A stretch of 64,000 bases of DNA from Rhodanobacter sp. MP7CTX1 (lineage in GTDB: Bacteria; Pseudomonadota; Gammaproteobacteria; Xanthomonadales; Rhodanobacteraceae), in contig NZ_JACHCN010000011.1 of the NCBI RefSeq assembly GCF_014205795.1, forward strand, positions 1 to 64,000, written 5' to 3'. The translations under genes were made by a program, and so were the position numbers. The notes under the pieces were generated by a model. It saw only the letters and a list, made by a program, of their open reading frames with translations. It made no database searches and had not been told where the DNA came from. Of this stretch, positions 1 to 13,187 are shown piece after piece; within the stretch, counting starts at the first letter, position 1, and each line of letters starts with the position of its first letter.

Positions 1-2
1 TC

Positions 3-83
3 GCCCGTATCGCCTTCGCACTGCTCAAGACCGATTCGCAGTATCAACCCAAATTACCCCAAACCACTTGCATGCAAACATAG
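3..83 (+). CDS. 3' end of a coding sequence cut by the window edge, possibly an IS110-type transposase
   Basis: Frame 3 is open from the window edge to a TAG and encodes about 26 residues, beginning ARIAFALLKTDSQYQPK. The pattern of a hydrophobic 'RIAFALL' helix followed by a short polar tail with 'YQP' resembles the C-termini of IS110/IS1111-type transposases as I remember them. The piece is too short to be decisive. No inverted repeat or target duplication can be seen because the rest lies outside the window. It could equally be the tail of an unrelated gene. Confidence 0.3.
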   Translation, partial: ARIAFALLKTDSQYQPKLPQTTCMQT

Positions 84-112
84 AATCTCCCACAAAAAGC
101 AGATCCACAAGA

Positions 113-138
113 GCATCGCGCACAGGGTGCGCTCCTAC
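113..138. repeat. REP-like palindrome
   Basis: A GCGCAC-AGG-GTGCGC hairpin (118-132) sits inside a 26-base unit ending in GCTCCTAC. Short palindromes of this kind, with a flanking 'GTAGGAGC' on the other strand, are typical interspersed REP elements of pseudomonads and xanthomonads. The rest of 84-372 shows no convincing gene: the open frames there have no plausible family features and overlap the start of the exchanger gene. Confidence 0.5.
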
Positions 139-372
139 ACTCGCGACCTGCGTCTTGCTTGTGCCCCGCGCGCAGTACCGCTAGCATCGACCCGTTGTCA
201 TTGGGGAGTAGCCAGCCTCGTCCCCTGAGGCGTTCGCATCAACAGACCTGGTCGCCGGTGTATTGGCGCCATGGTGCGATCAGCTGCCGTTTACCGTCTG
301 GTAGCGGCCCAGCCCGGCGAGACCTTTGGCCATCGACACCTCACCCGACCGGGCGAGCGATGTCGTTGAGCC

Positions 373-1413
373 ATGGGTTTTCTGCTCGCCCGGTCCAGTG
401 CATTTCCCATGTTGCTCACCTTGTGTCTGTTTCTCGCCTCGGCCGGTGCGATCTATTTCGCCTGCGAATATTTCGTCAACGGCGTCGAGTGGTTTGGACA
501 AAAGCTCAAGCTGGGCGCGACCGCCACCGGTACGGTCTTGGCTGCATTCGGCACGGCGCTGCCGGAAAGCGCAGTGACCTTTGTCGCGGTGATGTTCGGC
601 AAGACATCCGAGGCCCGCGATATCGGCGTGGGCGCTGCAATGGGCGGGCCGCTGGTGCTGGCGACGATCGCCTATGCCGTGGTGGGAGCCGCGCTATGGT
701 TCAACCTGCGGCGACTCAAGCGCCCTGATCGCCTGATCCGGGTCGATCATGAACGGCTGGCGCGCGATCAGTCGTGGTTCCTCGCGATTTTTGTGATCAA
801 GGTTGGCCTCGGTCTGATCGCGTTCGCGTTCAAGCCGTGGTTGGGCGTGTTGTTTCTGGCGGCCTACGCGCTGTACGTGTGGCGCGAGGTGCGTAGCGAT
901 GACAGCGCACCGGACGAGGAAATTCTGGAGCCGCTGAAGTTTCGCCCACACCAGAAAGACCCGGCCATGCGCTGGGTAGCCGCGCAGACAGTCGCGGCGC
1001 TGCTGGTGATTGCGGCGGCATCGCGGCTCTTCGTCCATCAGCTCGAAGCGATTGGCGCAGCCTTCGCACTGCCCGCACATCTGGTGGCACTCGTATTGAG
1101 CCCGGTCGCCACTGAATTGCCGGAGACCGTCAACGCGCTGATCTGGGTGCGTCAGGGCAAAGAACGCCTCGCGCTGGCCAATATCTCAGGGGCGATGATG
1201 ATCCAGGCGACTATCCCCAGTTCGTTGGGCCTGTTTGCGACGCCATGGCTGTTCGATGCGCCGCTGATTGCGGCAGGTGTGGTGACCGCGCTCGCTATCG
1301 TCTACCTGTGGTGGCAGTTCCACCGCGGTCGGGTCGATGCTCGCTGGTTGCTTCCAGTCGGCTTGCTGTACGGCGTATTTGCGGCATTTGCCGGCTGGCA
1401 TTTCGCCCGCTGA
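373..1413 (+). CDS. Sodium/calcium exchanger-type integral membrane protein (CaCA superfamily)
   Basis: A 346-residue polytopic membrane protein with the two internal alpha-repeats of cation/Ca2+ exchangers. The first repeat carries GTALPESAVTFVAVMFG (about residues 58-74) and the second carries SPVATELPETVNALIWVRQG (about residues 240-259). In this family the acidic residue in each 'LPE' motif lines the ion path. The two halves are joined by a charged cytoplasmic loop near residues 115-200. Length fits YrbG-like exchangers (about 325-360 residues). The transported ion cannot be read from sequence. The gene stands alone and converges on the oxygenase gene. A later start at position 409 is possible. 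Confidence 0.8.
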   Translation: MGFLLARSSAFPMLLTLCLFLASAGAIYFACEYFVNGVEWFGQKLKLGATATGTVLAAFGTALPESAVTFVAVMFGKTSEARDIGVGAAMGGPLVLATIAYAVVGAALWFNLRRLKRPDRLIRVDHERLARDQSWFLAIFVIKVGLGLIAFAFKPWLGVLFLAAYALYVWREVRSDDSAPDEEILEPLKFRPHQKDPAMRWVAAQTVAALLVIAAASRLFVHQLEAIGAAFALPAHLVALVLSPVATELPETVNALIWVRQGKERLALANISGAMMIQATIPSSLGLFATPWLFDAPLIAAGVVTALAIVYLWWQFHRGRVDARWLLPVGLLYGVFAAFAGWHFAR

Positions 1414-1469
1414 GGCACGGCTTCAACCAAGCCGCGCCTCTATAAACCCAGTATCAATCAAACCCCGTA

Positions 1470-2165
1470 TCAATCGGGATGCGAAGCGTTGCGATCGCGC
1501 TTGGCGCCCAGCTTGGTATCCAGCTTGCCGAACAGCTTTTTGAACACGCGCGAGAATTTGCCGCGTTTGGTCTTGCGCAGCTTCTCCTCCTCACTGGTGA
1601 GCCAGGCGACCTGGATCACCCGCCGCTCGCCCTCGTAGGGCAGATGGCCATGGAATGAGTTTTCGCAGCGCTTGAACACGGCAAATTCGCCATACAGTGG
1701 GGCCAGTTCGGGCGCCACGACGCTGTCGATATCGTCGATCTTGTGCAGAAACCGCAGGCAACCGTCGCTGGTATCCGGCCATTGCGCGTTCAGATAAATC
1801 AGTGCCGTGGCCACTTTGGACTTGCTGTCGGTGTGGATGGTGCCGTGGCGCTTGTTGAGCAGGCGGCACAGCGTGACCAGGGTCGGATACTGGCCGAGGT
1901 TGTCGATGCCCAGGCGCTTGCCGACGGCGCTGGCAAAGGCCGGCGTGGTCATGTTTTCGATCAGCGCATTCACCGACGGGCCGCAATCGTTCGGGTCGTA
2001 AGGAAAGAATCCGGCGCTGGCGTAACGAGGAAAATCGCGATCCAGGTCGTTGCGTGCTTCATCAGGCAACTGGCCGTGCGCAACCATGAACGGGAAGGGT
2101 TCCTGCTGAACCGTGGTATCCGGGCGATCGAGGCGGGCGGGATCGAGCAGGACGACAGCACTCAT
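1470..2165 (-). CDS. 2-oxoglutarate/Fe(II)-dependent oxygenase family protein
   Basis: A predicted 231-residue protein. An iron-binding HxD motif is visible as H111-T-D113 in the segment GTIHTDSKSK, and distal histidines H172 and H174 lie in SFHGHLPYEGERR, followed by arginines that could bind the 2-oxoglutarate carboxylate. These are the hallmarks of the double-stranded beta-helix oxygenases. The lysine/arginine-rich C-terminal tail (last 35 residues) is unusual and may bind nucleic acid or membrane. The start at 2165 is chosen because an AAAGGAG lies 12-13 bases upstream. An upstream non-ATG start at 2216 would add 17 residues. Substrate unknown. The gene is divergent from carA. Confidence 0.7.
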   Translation of the reverse strand: MSAVVLLDPARLDRPDTTVQQEPFPFMVAHGQLPDEARNDLDRDFPRYASAGFFPYDPNDCGPSVNALIENMTTPAFASAVGKRLGIDNLGQYPTLVTLCRLLNKRHGTIHTDSKSKVATALIYLNAQWPDTSDGCLRFLHKIDDIDSVVAPELAPLYGEFAVFKRCENSFHGHLPYEGERRVIQVAWLTSEEEKLRKTKRGKFSRVFKKLFGKLDTKLGAKRDRNASHPD

Positions 2166-2379
2166 GGGGGCATTCAACTCCTTTGAAATGGGGCTTAGTG
2201 TAGCGCTGGCTGCCACACGGTTGTCATGCTGAACACGCGTGGTTCATTCAACGTAAGGTGGACAGAAACCGCTCCGCCACTTATCATTTCAACCCGCCCT
2301 GATCCTTTCCCTCCCAAGCCCCACAAGCCAGCAATCATGCGGCTTGCGGATCTTGCTGCATCTAAAAGGCGGTTAACGT

Positions 2380-3522
2380 ATGCCTATTCCCGCTCTGCTG
2401 GCCCTCGAAGACGGCAGCGTGTTTCACGGTCACGCCGTGGGCGCGACTGGCGAAACCGTTGGCGAAGTGGTCTTCAATACAGCGATGACCGGTTACCAGG
2501 AGATCCTCACCGATCCCTCCTATGCGCGGCAGATCGTCACGCTGACCTATCCGCATATCGGCAACACCGGCGTCAACGCCGAAGATGTCGAGTCCACCGC
2601 CATCCATGCAGCCGGCCTGATCGTGCGCGACGTGCCGCGCCGGGCCAGCAACTGGCGCAGTACCGAAAGCCTGCCCGACTATCTCAAGCGACATGGCACG
2701 GTCGCGATCGCCGGCATCGACACTCGCCGACTGACCCGCATTCTGCGCGACAAGGGCGCGCTGTCCGGTTGCATCATGGCGGGCGAGCAGGTCGACACCG
2801 AAGTGGCGCTGGCCAAGGCGCGCGCCTTTCCGGGTTTGAACGGGATGGATCTGGCCAAGGTGGTCAGTACCACCAAGCCGTACGAATGGAAGGATGGCAT
2901 CTACGACCTGGATGGCACCGCCTTCAATCAGCCGGCGAATGCAACGCAAGGTCCGCGCTTCAAGGTCGTCGCCTACGACTATGGCGTGAAGCACAACATT
3001 CTGCGCCTGCTGGCCGAGCAAGGTTGCGATGTCACCGTCGTACCGGCGCAGACGCCTGCGGCCGACGTGCTGGCGATGAAGCCGGACGGTGTGTTCCTGT
3101 CCAACGGTCCGGGTGATCCGGCCGCCTGCGACTACGCGATCGTCGCAACCCGCGAGTTGCTGGATTCAAAGATTCCGCTGTTCGGCATCTGCCTCGGCCA
3201 TCAGCTGATGGGGCTGGCGGTCGGCGGCAAGACGCTGAAGATGAAATTCGGCCATCACGGTGCGAATCATCCGGTGAAGGATCTGGACGACGGGCGCGTG
3301 CTGATCACCTCGCAGAATCACGGCTTCGCGGTCGACCCGGCGACGCTGCCGGCGAATGTGCGGGTGACGCATACCTCGCTGTTCGATGGTTCGCTGCAGG
3401 GTTTCGCGCTGACCGACCGACCCGCGTTCTGCTTCCAGGGACATCCGGAAGCGAGTCCCGGGCCGCTCGATATGGGCTATCTGTTCCAACGTTTTGCGGC
3501 ACTGATGCAGGAGGCCCGCTGA
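2380..3522 (+). CDS. carA: Carbamoyl-phosphate synthase small (glutamine amidotransferase) subunit
   Basis: CarA hydrolyses glutamine and passes ammonia to CarB to make carbamoyl phosphate for arginine and pyrimidine synthesis in the cytoplasm. The 380-residue length is standard. The N-terminal CPSase domain (about 1-140, with [16 protein letters not shown]) precedes a class I amidotransferase domain holding the nucleophile C271 in FGICLGHQ and the H355/E357 dyad in [10 protein letters not shown]. The start ATG has only a weak purine stretch upstream (AAAAGGCGG). carB follows after a single base, so the two are translationally coupled. No clear ArgR or PurR operator was recognised in the 2217-2379 promoter region. 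Confidence 0.97.
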   Translation: MPIPALLALEDGSVFHGHAVGATGETVGEVVFNTAMTGYQEILTDPSYARQIVTLTYPHIGNTGVNAEDVESTAIHAAGLIVRDVPRRASNWRSTESLPDYLKRHGTVAIAGIDTRRLTRILRDKGALSGCIMAGEQVDTEVALAKARAFPGLNGMDLAKVVSTTKPYEWKDGIYDLDGTAFNQPANATQGPRFKVVAYDYGVKHNILRLLAEQGCDVTVVPAQTPAADVLAMKPDGVFLSNGPGDPAACDYAIVATRELLDSKIPLFGICLGHQLMGLAVGGKTLKMKFGHHGANHPVKDLDDGRVLITSQNHGFAVDPATLPANVRVTHTSLFDGSLQGFALTDRPAFCFQGHPEASPGPLDMGYLFQRFAALMQEAR

Positions 3523-3523
3523 G

Positions 3524-6747
<3,224 letters not shown>

Positions 6748-6751
<4 letters not shown>

Positions 6752-7224
6752 GTCGCGCCCCCATCACCAAAGAAGGCTCGGAGCGTTTGCGCGCCGAGCT
6801 TGATCGTCTGAAATTTGTCGACCGGCCGCGCATTATCGCGGCGATCGCCGAGGCGCGTGCGCACGGTGATCTCAAAGAGAACGCCGAATACCACGCCGCA
6901 CGCGATCAGCAAAGTTTCGCCGAAGGCCGCATTGCGGAGCTGGAAGGCGCGCTGTCCACGGCCGAAGTCATCGATGTGTCGCGACTCAATCCCGGCAACC
7001 GTGTGGTGTTCGGTGCGATCGTGGATCTGCAAGACGAGGACACCGGCGTGGCCGTCACCTATCAGATCGTCGGTGACCTGGAAGCGGACATCAAGCGGCA
7101 ACTGATTGCCGTGTCTTCACCGATCGCGCGTGCGTTGATCGGCAAGAGCTCCGGTGACAGCTTCGAGTTCACAGCGCCCAATGGCGTGAAGCACTACGAA
7201 ATCACCGGTGTGCGTTATTCCTGA
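6748..7224 (+). CDS. greA: Transcription elongation factor GreA
   Basis: GreA rescues backtracked RNA polymerase by stimulating cleavage of the extruded RNA 3' end. The 158-residue protein has the N-terminal antiparallel coiled coil, with the acidic tip in [18 protein letters not shown] (about residues 33-50), and a C-terminal FKBP-like globular domain ending in [10 protein letters not shown]. The ATG overlaps the carB stop by four bases, and carAB-greA is an order known from many gammaproteobacteria. Nothing anomalous was seen. Confidence 0.96.
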
Positions 7225-7320
7225 AGCTGGGTTTGAGATTGCCGGCCGCCGCTTGCGCGCGGCCCGGTAAAGTCGGCGGCGTGGCCGCCTTGTGATGAGC
7301 CTCTGACAACGGATCGAGAC

Positions 7321-8484
7321 ATGCCGCAGCAGAAAATTCTGTTTCTCAGTGTCTCGGCCGGTGCAGGCCATATGCGAGCCGCCGAGGCGTTGCACCTCAC
7401 CGCGCAGGCAAACCTGCCGCACATCGAGACCATGCACCTGGATGCGATGGGCTTCGTTCCGTCAGCCTTCCGCAAGCTATATACCGACTTCTACATCTTG
7501 CTGGTGAACAGCTATCCGACCCTGTGGGGCATGCTGTACCAACGCAGCTCCGATGCCGATCCGGATAGCCCGATGCAGAAGCTGCGGCGCGCCGTCGAGC
7601 GTCTCAGTACGGGCGATCTGCGCAGAGCGATCAATGCATTTGCCCCCGACGCTATCGTCTGCACTCACTTTCTGCCCGCCGAAATGCTGATGCATGACAT
7701 CCAGCGCGAACGGATGTCGGTGCCGGTGTGGGTCCAGGTCACCGATTTCGACCTGCATGGCATGTGGGTGATCCCACACATGACCGGCTTCTTTGCCGCG
7801 AGTGATGAAATTGCCTTCCGCATGCGCGCGAATGGCATCGACGCCGAACGCGTCCACACCACCGGCATTCCGGTGATGCCAGCGTTCACCGTGCCACAAG
7901 ACCGCCGTGCCTGCGCCGAACGCTTCGGCCTCGATCCGACACGGCGCACCATCATGCTGATGGGCGGTGGCGCCGGCGTCGGCAAGCTCGACGAGGTAGC
8001 GGCGGCACTGATGCGGTTGGAGCACGATTTCCAGCTGATCGTGCTGGCAGGGCGCAACGAAGCTGCGCTGGGCCGGCTGAAGACTCAGGCCGCGGAGCAT
8101 CCGACACGGCTGTTCCCCTTCGGCTTCACCAACGAGGTGGCACAGCTGATGGCTTGCTCGGACCTGGTGATCACCAAGCCCGGCGGGCTGACCACCTCCG
8201 AATGCCTCGCGATGGGACTGCCGATGGTGGTGTATGCGCCGATCCCCGGTCAGGAAGAGCGCAATGCGGACTACGTGCTGGAGCAGGGCGCGGCACTGAA
8301 GGCTGTAGACCTGATCTCGCTGGAGTACCGGGTTCTTAAATTGCTGGCCGAACCGGAACGTTTGCTGCGGATGCGTGACTGCGCACGTCGCCTGGGCCAG
8401 CCGCAGGCGGCGCGACGCGTGCTTGAGATCGTGCAGGCGCAGCTTGACTGCCAGCAGCCCGCGGCGATACAGGCGTGTCCTTGA
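7321..8484 (+). CDS. MGDG synthase/UgtP-like family glycosyltransferase (GT28 type)
   Basis: A 387-residue GT-B fold enzyme. The N-terminal half has FLSVSAGAGHMRAAEAL (about residues 8-24), the signature of the monogalactosyldiacylglycerol synthase domain. The C-terminal half has GFTNEVAQLMACSDLVITKPGGLTTSECLAMG (about residues 266-297), the nucleotide-sugar site of GT28 enzymes such as MurG and UgtP. Family members transfer glucose or galactose from a UDP-sugar to diacylglycerol at the membrane. I infer a glycolipid product, but the acceptor cannot be read. The downstream membrane protein overlaps its last codons and may be a partner. Confidence 0.8.
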   Translation: MPQQKILFLSVSAGAGHMRAAEALHLTAQANLPHIETMHLDAMGFVPSAFRKLYTDFYILLVNSYPTLWGMLYQRSSDADPDSPMQKLRRAVERLSTGDLRRAINAFAPDAIVCTHFLPAEMLMHDIQRERMSVPVWVQVTDFDLHGMWVIPHMTGFFAASDEIAFRMRANGIDAERVHTTGIPVMPAFTVPQDRRACAERFGLDPTRRTIMLMGGGAGVGKLDEVAAALMRLEHDFQLIVLAGRNEAALGRLKTQAAEHPTRLFPFGFTNEVAQLMACSDLVITKPGGLTTSECLAMGLPMVVYAPIPGQEERNADYVLEQGAALKAVDLISLEYRVLKLLAEPERLLRMRDCARRLGQPQAARRVLEIVQAQLDCQQPAAIQACP

Positions 8485-9014
8485 GCATGCGTCGGCCGGA
8501 TCAGCGATTCCCTGGCACTCGCAGAACAGCTTCAGTATCCACACAGCCCCTGGTGCTGTTGCTGACACTCGGCTGGACTGTACTGCTGGCTTTATTCTTT
8601 GCCCACGTCGAGATCCAGATCGAAGGCGCGGCGGGTTGGGCGGCCAATCTGCCGACCTGGCGCATCGAGCATCACTGGTTGCTGGATATTTTCTGGGGTG
8701 GCCGCCCGATGACCGGCTATCACGCCTGGCTGTTTCCGTGCATGGCGCTGTTCTTCCATTTTCCGTTGGCTTTTGCCGGGAACTGGAGCTGGCGTGCCGA
8801 GGCGCGCGTATTCGCTTGCATCATGCTGTTCTGGATCAGCGAGGATTTCCTGTGGTTCGTGCTGAACCCTGCCTATGGCGTGGCGCATTTCGCGCCGCGC
8901 TACATCCCCTGGCATATCCACTGGTGGGGTCCGGCACCTAGCGACTACTGGGTTTCGCTGTCGATTGCGGCCGTGCTGTTCTGGATGTCGTGCCGCGCGG
9001 AGCGATCACGCTGA
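8475..9014 (+). CDS. Small polytopic membrane protein of unknown function
   Basis: About 179 residues with an N-terminal membrane segment (LVLLLTLGWTVLLALFFA), a Trp/His-rich middle, a hydrophobic segment around WLFPCMALFFHFPLAFAG and two more towards the C-terminus. The residues HWW, WHIHWWGPAP and FLWFVLNP are conspicuous. I do not recognise the family. A GTG at 8475 overlaps the end of the glycosyltransferase gene by ten bases. An ATG at 8487 is an alternative start, three bases after that gene's stop. The coupling suggests joint function in the membrane, possibly glycolipid handling, but that is inference. Confidence 0.7.
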   Translation: MSLSMRRPDQRFPGTRRTASVSTQPLVLLLTLGWTVLLALFFAHVEIQIEGAAGWAANLPTWRIEHHWLLDIFWGGRPMTGYHAWLFPCMALFFHFPLAFAGNWSWRAEARVFACIMLFWISEDFLWFVLNPAYGVAHFAPRYIPWHIHWWGPAPSDYWVSLSIAAVLFWMSCRAERSR

Positions 9015-9059
9015 GCGGTTGCAGCGGCTTCCCGGGCGCGCTTCCCGAGCGCCACCCAC

Positions 9060-9087
9060 AAAAAAGGCCGCACATGTGCGGCCTTTT
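9060..9087 (-). terminator. Intrinsic terminator of rpmJ
   Basis: A perfect palindrome GGCCGCACATGTGCGGCC (9066-9083) is flanked by AAAA and TTTT. On the minus strand it is followed by a six-T run, just past the rpmJ stop. It may also stop readthrough from the plus-strand membrane protein gene. Confidence 0.85.
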
Positions 9088-9108
9088 CATCGACACGTAA
9101 CGCTGGGA

Positions 9109-9234
9109 TCAGCGCTGACGAGCCTTGAAACGGGGGTTGCTCTTGCAGATCACGAACACCTTGCCGCGACGACGCACAACCTTGCAGTCACGGTGCCGCG
9201 ACTTGGCGGACTTCAAAGAGTTAAGCACCTTCAC
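9109..9234 (-). CDS. rpmJ: 50S ribosomal protein L36, zinc-ligand-lacking (C-) form
   Basis: A 41-residue highly basic protein beginning (GTG)[19 protein letters not shown] and ending [10 protein letters not shown]36 binds 23S rRNA in the large subunit. The classic form has a Cys/His zinc ribbon. Here only C17 and C30 remain: the first Cys of the ribbon is absent and the final His position is Arg/Phe, which matches the YkgO-like C- paralogue. Start is GTG with AGGAGCTGGCC upstream (GGAG spacing about 7). It is transcribed alone and ends at a strong terminator. Confidence 0.92.
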   Translation of the reverse strand: MKVLNSLKSAKSRHRDCKVVRRRGKVFVICKSNPRFKARQR

Positions 9235-9298
9235 GGCCAGCTCCTGACACTAAACGGGGATTAGTTAAGCGCGCAAGTGTAACGGCTTGCGTGGCTTA

Positions 9299-10210
9299 TC
9301 ACAAGCCTAAGGCGACGGCGGATTCGGCGACCGTTGAAAGGAACTGCTGCAGTACGGGCGAATGGTCGTCGCTGCGACAGGCCACGGCCAGCAAGAGATA
9401 CGCATCGGAGTCTTCCAGCGGCACGTAGCTCACGCCAGCCAGTCGCACCGCGCGCATGGAGGCGGGCACCAAAGCCAGACCCAGGCCGGCAGCGACCAGA
9501 GCCAGCAAGCCATTGATCTGCTGCGCGTGCTGACCAATCAGCGGCTGGAAACCCGCCCTGGTTGCCAAGCTGACCAGCCGGTCATAAAGCGTGGAGGCGA
9601 GTTCGCGCGGTTGCGACACAAACGGGTCAGCAGCCACTTCGGCGAGGCGCAAGCTGCTGCGGTTTGCCAGCGGATGACGAGCGGGCATGGCGAGTAGCAG
9701 GGGTTCGCGATCGATGACACTCAGCCGCAGATTGCGAGCGTCCTGCGCATGGGTAGGCTCATCCCGCACGAAGCCGACATCGATCTGGCCCGCCAGCAGT
9801 GCCGCGAACTGTGGCTCGGTGTACATCTCGCTGAGCTGTAAAAGGACATTGGGCGCAACCTGGCCGTAGCGCAGCAAGGTTTGTGGCAGCGCCGGATGAA
9901 ACGAGACCGACACCGTATACGCCAACCGCAGCTGGCCACTGTAGCCGGCGGCAGCGGCAACCACGTGGCTGCGCGCCTCGTCGGCCTTGGCCAGGATCTG
10001 TCGCGCCTGCTCCAGAAAAACCCGGCCCGGTTCCGTGAGTGCCACATTGCGTTTGTTGCGCTCAAGTAGGCGCACGCCCAAGTCCTGCTCCAGCGCCTGA
10101 ATCTGTTGGGATAGGGGAGGTTGGGACAGGTGCAGGCGGATGGCTGCGCGGGTGAAGCTCAGCTCTTCGGCGACGGCGATGAAATAGCGCAGCTGGCGAA
10201 AGTCAAACAT
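9299..10210 (-). CDS. LysR-family transcriptional regulator
   Basis: A 303-residue LTTR. The N-terminal winged helix-turn-helix (residues 1-60) starts MFDFRQLRYFIAVAEELSFTRAA and includes LHLSQPPLSQQIQALEQDLG. The remainder is the periplasmic-binding-protein-like effector domain. It resembles the BenM/CatM-like aromatic-responsive subgroup by its N-terminus, but the ligand cannot be assigned. Unusually, its promoter side faces not a metabolic gene but the candidate small RNA at 10290. The intervening 10211-10290 is strongly AT-rich (TATATAG, TCTAAATATATATTG), as expected for divergent promoters. Confidence 0.93.
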   Translation of the reverse strand: MFDFRQLRYFIAVAEELSFTRAAIRLHLSQPPLSQQIQALEQDLGVRLLERNKRNVALTEPGRVFLEQARQILAKADEARSHVVAAAAGYSGQLRLAYTVSVSFHPALPQTLLRYGQVAPNVLLQLSEMYTEPQFAALLAGQIDVGFVRDEPTHAQDARNLRLSVIDREPLLLAMPARHPLANRSSLRLAEVAADPFVSQPRELASTLYDRLVSLATRAGFQPLIGQHAQQINGLLALVAAGLGLALVPASMRAVRLAGVSYVPLEDSDAYLLLAVACRSDDHSPVLQQFLSTVAESAVALGL

Positions 10211-10257
10211 ATAGCAAATATATAGCGATATCGAATTAGTTAGGCTCTAAATATATA

Positions 10258-10285
10258 TTGGATACTCTATTGCGTCGATCATAAA
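10258..10285 (+). promoter_or_regulatory. Putative sigma-70 promoter of the small RNA
   Basis: TTGGAT (10258-10263) and CATAAA (10280-10285) are spaced by 16 bases and lie just before the structured transcript. Each hexamer departs from consensus at two or three positions. A start near 10290-10293 is predicted. Confidence 0.45.
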
Positions 10286-10289
10286 CTCT

Positions 10290-10418
10290 CATCCGTCCCA
10301 CCACTTCCCCCTCCCCCTAGTGGTGGTGACCCTCGCCCCGCAGCGACGCTAAATACGATATCTGGCTTACCCCCCTTGAGCCCATATTGATGCGTCGCAC
10401 CGCGGGGCGCTTTTTTTT
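10290..10418 (+). ncRNA. Candidate trans-acting small RNA with C-rich hairpin loops (sX13-like architecture)
   Basis: No coding frame fits here, yet structure is dense. Hairpin 1: CCACCACT (10298-10305) pairs with AGTGGTGG (10319-10326) around the loop TCCCCCTCCCCCT. A long second arm is closed by CGCCCCGC/GCGGGGCG (10334-10341 with 10402-10409) and GCGACGC/GCGTCGC (10343-10349 with 10392-10398). It is capped by GGCTTA/TGAGCC (10364-10369 with 10377-10382), extended by CGATAT/ATATTG, with loop CCCCCCT. A run of eight T (10411-10418) follows directly, completing an intrinsic terminator although no plus-strand gene precedes it. Length is about 125 nt. C-rich loops that pair with G-rich ribosome-binding regions are the hallmark of the Xanthomonas sX13 RNA (115 nt). 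The relationship is inferred from architecture, not from alignment. Confidence 0.65.
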
Positions 10419-10426
10419 CTGCTCCC

Positions 10427-10457
10427 CGACGCCGCTGTCCAACCGACAGCGGCGTCG
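10427..10457. terminator. 13-bp hairpin at the 3' end of fadH
   Basis: CGACGCCGCTGTC (10427-10439) pairs perfectly with GACAGCGGCGTCG (10445-10457) around a five-base loop. It lies 17 bases past the fadH stop. On the minus strand no good U-tract follows, so it may act in mRNA stability or Rho-linked termination rather than as a classic terminator. Confidence 0.5.
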
Positions 10458-10473
10458 GCGTTTCTGCGTTTCC

Positions 10474-12744
<2,271 letters not shown>

Positions 12745-12760
12745 ACTGGGGGAGGGGCGG

Positions 12761-12816
12761 CCAGGACCGACTATATGCGGCTAGGACCGCCTAGCGGTCA
12801 GGACCGCCTATGCGAG
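12761..12816. repeat. Three imperfect tandem copies of an 18-20 base unit
   Basis: CCAGGACCGACTATATGCGG, CTAGGACCGCCTAGCGGT and CAGGACCGCCTATGCGAG follow each other directly, just past the stop codon of the acyl-CoA-binding protein gene. The shared core is AGGACCGCCTA. Function unknown. Confidence 0.6.
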
Positions 12817-12820
12817 AGCC

Positions 12821-13078
12821 TCAAGCCAGAAGCTGGTGCACCAGGGCGATGTAGCGGCGCATGGCTTCTTGTTCGGGTACGCCGTTGAGCTGCGCCCAAG
12901 CCTCGTGCTTTGCGGTGCCGACAAAGTCGAAAAAGCCGGGCTGGGCCCGCTGCATATCGCCTTCCGAGCCTTGCTTGTAGAGGGCGTACAGCTTCAGCAG
13001 GGTGTCATTGTCCGGGCGTATATCCAGTCGCTGGATGTCCTCGGCGGCTTGGTCGAACTCGCGGCGAAGATCGGTCAT
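12821..13078 (-). CDS. Acyl-CoA-binding protein
   Basis: An 85-residue four-helix protein starting MTDLRREFDQAAEDIQRL. It carries the family signature KLYALYKQGSEGD, then a Pro/Phe/Asp stretch and KHEAW. Known ACBPs bind medium- and long-chain acyl-CoA with high affinity and act as a cytosolic pool former and carrier. ACBP genes are common in eukaryotes and found only in some bacteria. A longer frame to 13135 exists but the extension lacks family similarity, so the ATG at 13078 is preferred. It lies upstream of fadH on the same strand, so a lipid-metabolism context is plausible. Confidence 0.88.
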   Translation of the reverse strand: MTDLRREFDQAAEDIQRLDIRPDNDTLLKLYALYKQGSEGDMQRAQPGFFDFVGTAKHEAWAQLNGVPEQEAMRRYIALVHQLLA

Positions 13079-13187
13079 AAGGTGAATTGGGAAGATTTTG
13101 AGCAAAGGAGAACGGCTAGATAGCACGCGTTCCAAACGGGGTCAACGCGTTAAACTTTCGCTTTCTTCTGTTCAGCCAGGAATTGCC

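Noticed and set aside
159..728. 189-codon frame overlapping the exchanger gene
   Set aside because: Arg/Ser-rich, no domain, and it conflicts with the membrane protein frame that carries both alpha-repeat motifs.
13079..13135. N-terminal extension of the acyl-CoA-binding protein
   Set aside because: The added residues do not fit the family, and the ATG at 13078 gives the standard length.
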